Below, one piece after another: positions 1 to 7,358 of a stretch of 7,358 bases of DNA. The notes beneath the pieces are model-generated. The model was given only the letters and a program-made list of their open reading frames with translations. It searched no databases and was not told the DNA's origin. Made by a program: the position numbers and the translations under genes. The stretch lies in the NCBI GenBank assembly GCA_002335845.1, contig DDCV01000086.1, positions 5,166-12,523 of the forward strand, read 5' to 3'. How positions within the stretch are numbered: position 1 is the stretch's first letter; each line of letters starts with the position of its first letter. This DNA comes from Rickettsiales bacterium UBA1997 (GTDB lineage Bacteria; Pseudomonadota; Alphaproteobacteria; Rickettsiales; UBA1997).

Positions 1-279
1 AAAAATGATATTGTCGATGATGGGCAGCAAAAAAAAGAGGATACTGACAATAGTAAGAATGATAAAAATTTACCAGCTTATATAATTTTAGGGTCATCTA
101 TTGCTGCATCTTGTGCCGTAGTATCTGGTTTATATATCGCAGTAAGATCAGCAAATAGAGGGGCGACAAGTGGTTCTACTGACCAATGGATTGAAATGTC
201 TAATATTCCGCCGGGTACTTCCGCCATTCCAGTCCAAGCTTTAGGGGTATCAAGAGGTCTAGGCACGGGGAGAGGTTAG
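1..279 (+). CDS. C-terminal end of an unidentified single-pass membrane protein (5' truncated)
   Basis: Reading from base 1, 92 codons are open and end at TAG 277-279; the start lies upstream of the window. I do not recognise the family. The visible part begins with about 24 very hydrophilic residues rich in D, K, N and Q. A hydrophobic helix follows at roughly residues 25-48 (begins PAYIILGSS, ends YIAV), capped by R49 and R53. A Gly/Ser/Pro-rich tail of about 40 residues ends GLGTGRG. The charged-linker, single-helix, short-tail arrangement suggests a C-terminally anchored membrane protein, but that is inference. No ATG in this frame lies near the window start, so it is a fragment rather than a small gene. 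It converges on ilvC. An antisense open frame at 78-266 looks like a shadow of it. Confidence 0.6.
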   Translation, partial: KNDIVDDGQQKKEDTDNSKNDKNLPAYIILGSSIAASCAVVSGLYIAVRSANRGATSGSTDQWIEMSNIPPGTSAIPVQALGVSRGLGTGRG

Positions 280-328
280 TTTGATAGAAATTGCCAACTT
301 TTATTAATAATTTAATCCATGGGGGATT

Positions 329-1491
<1,163 letters not shown>

Positions 1492-2742
1492 ATGAGCTAC
1501 ATTAAACAATGTCAATATTATTCACCTGTGTTAAAGCTTCTTCGTTTATTTTTTATAATTTTATTAGCTAGTGCCAATATTTCTTATGCTAGATTTATTG
1601 ATGATTTGGATCAAAATCTAGTGGATGATTCAAAGAGTTTTTTTAATCTTCATGCTAGAACTAGACTGGTTTCAGATTTAACAATTGATGATAATTATCA
1701 ATCTAGTCAGCGACAAAATGAGTATAAGGATACTCGTTTTAAAAATAGAATTTATAGTAAATTTGCTATCAATAATAATTTATATTTAAGAACGCAATTT
1801 CGTGTGGAGCGCATGGATTCAAATGCAGAAATTGAGCGTAGAAATCAGCTCAATAGCGGTGGTGGATCAAGAAGTTTTGAAAATATCGGGGCTAATATTG
1901 AGGAGATTAATCTAAATTATAAAATTGGTAATTTAGCATTTAAAGCTGGAAAAACTAATCTAAACTTTGGCAAGGCTTGGTTTTGGGAAAGGGGAATGTG
2001 GGCTTATCAATTGCCCAGAAATTATAAGCAAACTGAAAAATTAGGACTTGGCACAATCTATAAAATTGGCAATGAATCAGTCAATGGCGCTTATAATTTT
2101 AGTTTTGTTGCTTTTAAGAATGATAGTAAAAATCTTGATAATTCAATCTTCACTAAGAGAGATAGCACTGCAAAATCAGAAAATAAAGTTGGAGATAGAA
2201 CTGGTCTGAAATCCTATGTTGCAGCTTTGGATGTTGATCTTGATTTTGGTGAAAAATATAACGCCCAAGAAAAATTATCCTATCATTTTGCTTATATGAA
2301 TCAAGAATTGCGTGATAAATCAATGGCTAATATTGACTATATTGCGCAAGATCAAGAGTCCCTAGCTTTTTCAATGCATTATATTTTGCCAATTTATCAT
2401 AATTTCACTTTGGACGCCATGTATGAATTTGCTGATTTGCAAAATATTGATGGCAATTCAAATATTAGTCAAAGATACAACACAATTAGTGTTATTAATA
2501 GAATTTTTCAAAATTATAATATAACTCTAGCAAGTAGCAATCTTGTCAATAAGGAGGCAAATGCCTTGGGCTTTGATCAGATTTTATCGGAGATATCGGT
2601 GGGTTATGAATTAAAAAATAATAAATTTTTTGATAATTTGCTGTTGCAAATGGGTTATAAAAATCAAAGAATCGATTATAAAAATCGAATAGATAAGCAA
2701 AATAGCATTGGCTTGTTGATAAGATATATTAAATATTTTTAA
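1492..2742 (+). CDS. Porin-like outer-membrane beta-barrel protein (hypothetical)
   Basis: A 416-residue protein with a Sec signal peptide: basic residues K15 and R18, hydrophobic core 19-28, and likely cleavage after SYA at residue 33. The mature part shows many short alternating polar/hydrophobic stretches typical of beta strands, for example LYLRTQFRVE near 97-106, KAGKTNLNFG at 151-160 and NSIGLLIRYIKYF at the end. The final residue is phenylalanine in an alternating aromatic strand, the classic signal for BAM-mediated insertion. An aromatic stretch, KAWFWERGMWAY (161-172), stands out. Length and pattern suit a trimeric-porin or alginate-export/phosphate-porin type barrel, but I cannot name a family or substrate. 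ATG 1492 gives an 18-residue N-region; GTG at 1528 (residue 13) would give a more ordinary 21-residue signal peptide and is a credible alternative start. No Shine-Dalgarno is visible. The stop codon lies in the first bases of the downstream terminator stem. Confidence 0.75.
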   Translation: MSYIKQCQYYSPVLKLLRLFFIILLASANISYARFIDDLDQNLVDDSKSFFNLHARTRLVSDLTIDDNYQSSQRQNEYKDTRFKNRIYSKFAINNNLYLRTQFRVERMDSNAEIERRNQLNSGGGSRSFENIGANIEEINLNYKIGNLAFKAGKTNLNFGKAWFWERGMWAYQLPRNYKQTEKLGLGTIYKIGNESVNGAYNFSFVAFKNDSKNLDNSIFTKRDSTAKSENKVGDRTGLKSYVAALDVDLDFGEKYNAQEKLSYHFAYMNQELRDKSMANIDYIAQDQESLAFSMHYILPIYHNFTLDAMYEFADLQNIDGNSNISQRYNTISVINRIFQNYNITLASSNLVNKEANALGFDQILSEISVGYELKNNKFFDNLLLQMGYKNQRIDYKNRIDKQNSIGLLIRYIKYF

Positions 2743-2790
2743 AAGACTCCTGCAAATCATCGAAATTGGATGATTTGCAGGAGTCTTTTT
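2741..2790 (+). terminator. Strong intrinsic terminator, perfect 21-bp stem
   Basis: Bases 2741-2761 pair perfectly with 2769-2789 around the 7-base loop GAAATTG. The left arm begins AAAAGACTCCTGC and the right arm ends GCAGGAGTCTTTT, with one more T at 2790. The A-run/T-run ends make it able to act in both directions. Its first two bases are part of the porin gene stop codon TAA (2740-2742). A 21-bp stem without mismatch is longer than a typical terminator needs. Confidence 0.9.
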
Positions 2791-2793
2791 AAT
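2766..2793 (+). promoter_or_regulatory. Possible hisG promoter embedded in the terminator
   Basis: Only 19 bases lie between the end of the terminator and the hisG ATG, too few for a whole promoter. A candidate overlapping the hairpin has -35-like TTGGAT (2766-2771; three of six consensus bases) and -10-like TTTAAT (2788-2793; five of six), spaced 16 bp. A start near 2800 would leave a leader of about 10 bases. The alternative is read-through from the porin gene. In such AT-rich DNA this match is weak evidence. Confidence 0.25.
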
Positions 2794-2809
2794 GCGTGAT
2801 TAAAAAAAT

Positions 2810-3454
2810 ATGAGCTCCAGCAAAGATTTATTATTAGCGATACCAAAGGGTAGAATTTTAAAAGATTTAAATCCTATTTTTTCCAAAATTGGGCTGAAAA
2901 TAGAAGATGAATTTTATAATGATGATACGCGCCAGCTAACTTTTGCAACAAATCTCAAAAATCTTAAAATAATCAAAGTTAGATCTTTTGATGTCGCTAC
3001 TTTTGTCAAATTTGGCGTTGCTGATATTGGCATTGCTGGTCTTGATGTTATTGAAGAATTTGAATCAAAAATGATTTATCGCTTATTAGATCTAAATATA
3101 GGCTCTTGTCGCTTATCTGTGGCTGGCTGCGATGATAAGCAGGTGGATTTTGATAAAATAAGTCACATTACCATCGCGACAAAATATATCAATCTTACCA
3201 ATAAATTCTTTGCGCAAAAATCCATTCAAGCTGAAACCATCAAGCTCAACGGCGCCATTGAAATTGCGCCTAAAATTGGCCTTAGTGATTTTATTGTTGA
3301 TTTGGTGGATAGTGGGCAAACGCTAAAAGCTAATAATATGAGAGAAATACTAAAAATTCTTGATGTCACTTCATTTTTAATTGCTAATAAAACATCTTTT
3401 AGCACAAAAAATGAAGAGATAAATCAAATTGTTAATAGATTTCAGCAATTATAA
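2810..3454 (+). CDS. hisG: ATP phosphoribosyltransferase catalytic subunit, short form
   Basis: HisG condenses ATP and PRPP to N1-(5-phosphoribosyl)-ATP, the first committed step of histidine synthesis, in the cytoplasm. The 214 residues fit the short (HisG-S) form, which lacks the C-terminal regulatory domain and by family knowledge works with HisZ; no hisZ is in the window. Visible motifs are AIPKGRIL (10-17), D61-V-A-T-F-V with GVADIGIAGLDV (69-80), ATKYINLTNKFF (123-134) and the family signature from E151 through G157, D160 and D164 to the PRPP loop DSGQTLKAN (167-175). One small departure is alanine at 63, where many homologues have proline (DVPTYV). ATG 2810 directly yields the usual MxxxxLLLAIPKGR start; the leader is A-rich (TTAAAAAAAT) with no Shine-Dalgarno. 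No other his gene is adjacent. The downstream giant gene starts 3 bp after the stop, so the two are probably on one transcript. Confidence 0.95.
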   Translation: MSSSKDLLLAIPKGRILKDLNPIFSKIGLKIEDEFYNDDTRQLTFATNLKNLKIIKVRSFDVATFVKFGVADIGIAGLDVIEEFESKMIYRLLDLNIGSCRLSVAGCDDKQVDFDKISHITIATKYINLTNKFFAQKSIQAETIKLNGAIEIAPKIGLSDFIVDLVDSGQTLKANNMREILKILDVTSFLIANKTSFSTKNEEINQIVNRFQQL

Positions 3455-3457
3455 ATA

Positions 3458-6400
3458 GTGTTAAGATCAGCCCTTAAAAACATTTTAACGCTTATAATTA
3501 TAGTTAATGCTATATTGAGCCCCACCCTATCTCATGCCAACCAAAATGAAGGCGATGTTTATGATGGCGTCAGAGATATTGGTTATGATGAAGATAAAAA
3601 TAGATGTGACACCGGAAATATCTCTCCCTTTGATAAAAAATTAAGAGTTACGGAAGATTATAATTTTAATTTATCCAATGATTATTGCACTGCTTACGCC
3701 TCTAGCTGGGGTGCAAGAATTGGATCGGCAATAATTGCTAAAATGGTTGCCTGTCCAGGTATCAAGTTAAAACGTTCTAAATGGCCATCTTTTTTATGGA
3801 TTACAAATCAATTCAAGGGGGCTCAACAATGTGTAAAAATATCGTCCGAGGCTTACAGCCTTGCTACAACTTGCTATAATACTGGTGTTTCATGTCCTGC
3901 TGCAGCTTTGAAGTCTACCGCAGCAACAGCATGCTGCTCTTCAGCTTCCCAATATACAACTACTCTTGCCGGAGCAACCGCTGAACTTGGAACTATCTAT
4001 GGAGTTGCCGAAAATGAGACTAATGATGTGCAAATTTGTGGCAAGGATTGGCAAACATGGAGGAATGAAGAGACGGATACCAGCTCTAAAGGTGTGTGGA
4101 TAAATAAAAAGGGGCCTTATCAGCTATGTTTGGATGTTTTATTTTTACATGATGGAAATTTTGAAGATGCTAAAAAGGAGCATCCCGATGTTTATAATAT
4201 AAAATTTAATAACAAAAACTTAAAAAACTATTGCAAGGATAAAGGCTATAAATGGCGTTATGATGAGGGTGAGGTTAGGATGGTTGAAGATGATGGCGCT
4301 GTTTCTAATAAAGCTAAGGAGCGCGCAATATCAAACCAATTTTATCGCGAGTTTATTTATGGCGGCATTGAGCATATGGATAAATCATGCGAAAATCCTA
4401 TAGCAGATACAGATTATTTTGATAGGGCTTTTGGATATAAGTCGAAAGGTGATAATAAATATCAAAGATATTATATGACTGGTCCGGGTGAGAATTTCTC
4501 CCCCAATTTTGCTTGTAGCCGTTTCTCTCCGAGAGATGTAACTAAAAGAGAAGCGATGAAGGATAGCTATAATTGCTGCGTTCAAAGAGCTGAAGAAACT
4601 ATTTGCCTTGATCATGGCGATGATGCAGATGGAAAAAATATAAAATTCTGCCAAGAAAATACTAAATGCTCAGTAGATGGTGCTTCTGTAGATATCGGGT
4701 CAGTGAACATAGATCCTAAAATTATTTCATATAAAATCTATCGCAGTATTAGTAACCCACAATATTTGTGCGCCAAATCATATTCGCTATGTCCTTATAA
4801 TTTTACAGTTGGGCTGGGTACAGAGTTTTTTGAAAGCGATAATAATGGCGGTTATGTTAATCATTGTCAGTATCTTAATCATTGCAGCAAAACATCACAT
4901 TATAGCGCTGGATATATACCTTCTTTTGATGGCAAGGGCGCACGCTACATATCGAGTGCTTGCCAAGATATGCAAGGTGATTCGCAATTTAATTATAGTT
5001 TTGAGATAGATGTAGCGCCGGAGCAAATTAGAAATTTTACCGCTCCAATTGCGCAATGTTTCACCGAAACAATCACCAATTTTTTGCTTAATAAAGCTGG
5101 AAATAGCAAATGCAGTAGTGCCGCAGAATTTCCTAATCGTGGCGGAATTTGCGCTAGCGGAAATTATGAATATCAAAAAGGCCAATATCTTTCGCAAGAT
5201 CCTTCAATTCTTGAGGTTATAAGAGATAATCTCAAAAATATCATTAAAATATCTCTGGTTTTGGCTATAGTGTTTTTTGGCATTGCGATGATGCTAGCCA
5301 TGCCCAAGATGCCAGAGCGTAAAGCTATTATGATTTTTGTCGTGAAATTGGCCTTTGTGATGTATTTTGTGATTGGCGATGCTTGGCAAACTATTTTTAT
5401 TGAAGGTGTTTTGGGTAGTTCGCACGTTATGTCCAACCTAACATTTCGCTCTTATGAAGGAGTTTATGATGAGGTAATTGAGGAGCGAAAAAACTCCGCG
5501 CTGACTAATGATATTGATTATCAAAATGATAAAATAGCTCTTTGTGGCAGTGATAGCGAATGGAATTCTCTGGCAATATGCACTATTGCCAATGACTCTG
5601 GCGGGGTCAATGGTGAATATAAAACTCTTTTAGATGCGAAATCAAATCTTGAGACTCAAAAATCAAGAATAGAAACTGAAATTGAGGGTTTAAGGCAAGA
5701 ATTAGTAGGCGCTGAATTAGCTTTAGATAATGCAGAGCAAAATAAAATAGCTGAAAAAGATCGTATTAGCAGCTTGGCAACAAGTAACTTACAAAACTTA
5801 ATTGATAGCACTTCATCTCTTACAGCTCCAAATAGTCAAACTCTTGAGATTGAAATTGCTGCAATAAATACCAGAATTTCAAATTTTAATAACAACAACA
5901 GTCCAACAGCATCAATACCAGCAATACCAGAAATACCAAATTTGGGAAGTGATGCTGCTGCAGAAGAGGGCAATATAATTTTAGAGGCCGGAGTTGATAA
6001 AACTAGCAATACCTCAGGACACATCTTTGATGAAGGAAAGAATATCGCTGCAGCTCAAAGTGCGCTTGAGGCTGCAGTGGCAAATTATAATTTAGAACAA
6101 GAGAAGTTAGCGATTGCTCAAAGGCAGGTAGCGCTAAATGCTGCTGTAGCAAATGCAACGGATCCTGCCTCGGCTCAAGAAGATGTAGATGATGCTAGAG
6201 ACATTTTGCATAAAAGATTGATAAATGTTGCTTACATAGATCGTTCAGCAGCGACAAATTATATTGATAGTAATCTAAGCGGAGATGATAAAAGCAATGC
6301 TACAAATGCTATTGAGATCGGTGCATATCCTTTAACAAGAGGTGCCTATGGAATTGATGGTTATACACAGGCCGTAGAAGGCGATTTAAAAAAGGGTCAT

Positions 6401-7358
6401 GATTTCAATAATATAATAGAATATAAAACCCTGATAGAAAGAGATGAAACAGTTCGTCATGCTAATATATCGCAAGGTACATCACAATGGTACTATGCTA
6501 CTAAGAGCCTGCTAAGGCTAACAGATGCAACTAGTATGCAGGTTTTTATAGATTACTTTATGTCAGATAATACAAGTTGTAATATCTATGATACCGATGA
6601 TACCGATGATACTATTCAGGAAAGAGAAGCTTGTTATTATTACGATTTGATACATCCAATGCAAGGAAACATAATATATAGAGTTGGATCTTTAATAATA
6701 TTAAAAGATGCCATATATGATTATGAAAATTGTGTTGAAAGATCTGAGTGTGTGCGTCTCACTAGTAGCACGCTAAGTGATTTACTTGGAGCTGGTGCTG
6801 GCTCACTGCAAGAAGCTAAGTCGGAGCTTGATAATAAAAAGACTGTTTTGGAGACTGTTTTGGCCGCAGTGCAATCAGCTAAAGCAGAAAATGATGCCGA
6901 GCAGGCGGCGATAGACCAGCTAATTCAGGGTTTTGTTAATAACAGCCCGCCAGCAACAGTTGAAAATATTACAGATGAAATAAATCAAATTGTAGCAGCT
7001 ATTGAGCAAGGCACATTTACGCCAGCCAATGATCCGGCCCCAGGTCAAGCGGTGATAGATGCGAGGAGCGCTCTTTTGCAACAAAGAGAAAATTTATTAG
7101 ATAATAGAATTAGCTTTTTCGAAGATTTATCACAATACGAAGAAGATTTAGCTAATTATGAATCGCAGAAAGCAATTGATATTGCTGATCTTATATCGCA
7201 AATACAAGATGCAGCAAGATGCTATTGCAAAGATAATAGTATAAATCTTGGTGATGATGCAAATGCGGTAATTAGTTCAATACCAACAACTCTAAATTGC
7301 GATAGCACCCTTAGCACACAAACTATTGCTAATGATTGCACTAATTTTGATCAGCTAA
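3458..7358 (+). CDS. Giant VirB6/TrbL-like type IV secretion membrane protein (3' truncated by window)
   Basis: The frame is open from GTG 3458 to the window end: 1300 codons with no stop, last readable residues TNFDQL. A signal peptide (R3, K7, core 9-20, likely cut after SHA at 27) supports GTG as start; the next in-frame ATG (3743) would lose it and four early cysteines' context. Residues 28-568 contain 26 cysteines, including two CC pairs (TACCSS, YNCCVQ), as expected for a disulphide-rich periplasmic domain. Two helices follow: about 594-615 (KIIKISLVLAIVFFGIAMML) and 624-647 (IMIFVVKLAFVMYFVIGDAW), joined by PKMPERK. The VKLAFVMYF..GDAWQ..F pattern resembles VirB6-like proteins of Rickettsiales, channel components of the inner-membrane complex. 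After 650 the sequence is soluble and mainly coiled coil (about 720-810, 863-921, 1110-1160, 1165-1250) with a Pro/Asn linker (811-832) and a cysteine-containing, probably folded part (922-1100). Further VirB6 helices would have to lie beyond the window. Family assignment rests on remembered resemblance, not a search. Confidence 0.75.
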   Translation, partial: MLRSALKNILTLIIIVNAILSPTLSHANQNEGDVYDGVRDIGYDEDKNRCDTGNISPFDKKLRVTEDYNFNLSNDYCTAYASSWGARIGSAIIAKMVACPGIKLKRSKWPSFLWITNQFKGAQQCVKISSEAYSLATTCYNTGVSCPAAALKSTAATACCSSASQYTTTLAGATAELGTIYGVAENETNDVQICGKDWQTWRNEETDTSSKGVWINKKGPYQLCLDVLFLHDGNFEDAKKEHPDVYNIKFNNKNLKNYCKDKGYKWRYDEGEVRMVEDDGAVSNKAKERAISNQFYREFIYGGIEHMDKSCENPIADTDYFDRAFGYKSKGDNKYQRYYMTGPGENFSPNFACSRFSPRDVTKREAMKDSYNCCVQRAEETICLDHGDDADGKNIKFCQENTKCSVDGASVDIGSVNIDPKIISYKIYRSISNPQYLCAKSYSLCPYNFTVGLGTEFFESDNNGGYVNHCQYLNHCSKTSHYSAGYIPSFDGKGARYISSACQDMQGDSQFNYSFEIDVAPEQIRNFTAPIAQCFTETITNFLLNKAGNSKCSSAAEFPNRGGICASGNYEYQKGQYLSQDPSILEVIRDNLKNIIKISLVLAIVFFGIAMMLAMPKMPERKAIMIFVVKLAFVMYFVIGDAWQTIFIEGVLGSSHVMSNLTFRSYEGVYDEVIEERKNSALTNDIDYQNDKIALCGSDSEWNSLAICTIANDSGGVNGEYKTLLDAKSNLETQKSRIETEIEGLRQELVGAELALDNAEQNKIAEKDRISSLATSNLQNLIDSTSSLTAPNSQTLEIEIAAINTRISNFNNNNSPTASIPAIPEIPNLGSDAAAEEGNIILEAGVDKTSNTSGHIFDEGKNIAAAQSALEAAVANYNLEQEKLAIAQRQVALNAAVANATDPASAQEDVDDARDILHKRLINVAYIDRSAATNYIDSNLSGDDKSNATNAIEIGAYPLTRGAYGIDGYTQAVEGDLKKGHDFNNIIEYKTLIERDETVRHANISQGTSQWYYATKSLLRLTDATSMQVFIDYFMSDNTSCNIYDTDDTDDTIQEREACYYYDLIHPMQGNIIYRVGSLIILKDAIYDYENCVERSECVRLTSSTLSDLLGAGAGSLQEAKSELDNKKTVLETVLAAVQSAKAENDAEQAAIDQLIQGFVNNSPPATVENITDEINQIVAAIEQGTFTPANDPAPGQAVIDARSALLQQRENLLDNRISFFEDLSQYEEDLANYESQKAIDIADLISQIQDAARCYCKDNSINLGDDANAVISSIPTTLNCDSTLSTQTIANDCTNFDQL
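5915..5938 (+). repeat. Period-9 in-frame tandem repeat in the linker
   Basis: ATACCA recurs three times at 9-base spacing (5915, 5924, 5933), separated by GCA and GAA. It encodes IPAIPEIP, a proline-rich spacer directly after a run of four asparagines encoded partly by repeated AAC (5890-5898). It separates the first and second coiled-coil stretches of the giant protein. Confidence 0.8.
6590..6613 (+). repeat. Period-9 in-frame tandem repeat encoding an acidic run
   Basis: GATACCGAT occurs twice in tandem (6590-6598, 6599-6607) followed by a partial third unit GATACT. It encodes DTDDTDDT inside the cysteine-containing part of the giant protein, between C1041 and C1059. The exact copies suggest recent slippage. 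Confidence 0.8.
6841..6864 (+). repeat. 12-bp in-frame tandem duplication in a coiled coil
   Basis: GACTGTTTTGGA (6841-6852) is followed at once by GACTGTTTTGGC (6853-6864), 11 of 12 bases identical. It produces the repeated TVLETVLA in the third coiled-coil stretch of the giant protein. Near-identity suggests a recent local duplication. Confidence 0.8.

Noticed and set aside
78..266. Minus-strand open frame of 62 codons
   Set aside because: It is antisense to the C-terminal fragment at 1-279, which has a coherent helix and tail; no leader or family resemblance supports the minus frame.
2792..2803. Mini open frame ATG CGT GAT TAA just before hisG, as a leader peptide
   Set aside because: Three codons with no histidine run and no ribosome site; a histidine attenuator would be expected to encode repeated His codons. 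Likely chance.
3492..3502. TATAAT-like palindrome at the start of the giant gene as an internal promoter
   Set aside because: It encodes the hydrophobic core of the signal peptide (Leu/Ile codons), has no matching -35, and such A/T strings are expected in this composition.
3743..3745. ATG as the true start of the giant gene
   Set aside because: It would discard a well-formed signal peptide and about 95 residues of in-frame sequence beginning right after hisG; GTG 3458 explains the sequence better.
4385..6024. Several 60-100 codon frames, mostly antisense, within the giant gene (also 3113-3319 against hisG)
   Set aside because: The + frame through the whole region is continuous for 1300 codons with a signal peptide and membrane helices; the overlapping frames are shadows.
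7356..7358. TAA at the very end of the window as the stop of the giant gene
   Set aside because: Codons of this gene begin at 7352 (CAG... frame) and 7355 (CTA); the TAA is one base out of frame, so the gene runs on past the window.

Overview
The window is AT-rich bacterial DNA carrying two amino-acid biosynthesis genes, a predicted outer-membrane barrel protein, and the first 1300 codons of a very large secreted or membrane protein that I read as a VirB6/TrbL-like type IV secretion protein. Signal peptides, a protein ending in phenylalanine like an outer-membrane barrel, and an oversized cysteine-rich VirB6-like protein point to a Gram-negative bacterium. Giant VirB6 paralogues and low G+C are typical of Rickettsiales. 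Keeping ilvC (branched-chain amino acids) and hisG (histidine) would be odd for the reduced intracellular Rickettsia/Wolbachia type. It fits better a biosynthetically capable, possibly extracellular lineage such as Deianiraea-like bacteria. This taxonomic guess is inference only.

Layout. Positions 1-279 (+) hold the last 92 codons of a gene with one membrane helix. It converges on ilvC (429-1448, -). The 149-bp gap contains a compact GC-cored hairpin enclosed by a second, long-range 13-bp inverted repeat. ilvC diverges from a porin-like gene (1492-2742, +) across only 43 bp of almost pure A/T built round a 14-bp palindrome. The porin gene ends inside a perfect 21-bp-stem terminator. Nineteen bases later hisG (2810-3454, +) begins. 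It is the short form that needs HisZ, which is not in the window. Three bases after the hisG stop, in the same frame, a GTG opens the giant gene (3458 to beyond 7358). I checked its frame codon by codon and it is uninterrupted to the window edge.

The giant protein has a signal peptide, a domain of about 540 residues with 26 cysteines, two VirB6-like membrane helices (about 594-647), and then at least 650 residues of mostly coiled-coil sequence before any further membrane helix. That long stretch contains internal repeats at protein level and small in-frame tandem repeats at DNA level. It is the most unusual object here. hisG and this gene are probably co-transcribed, although nothing visible links histidine synthesis to secretion. 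None of the four visible starts has a recognisable Shine-Dalgarno sequence. No tRNA, rRNA, CRISPR array or insertion sequence was seen, and no gene-free stretch exceeds 150 bp.
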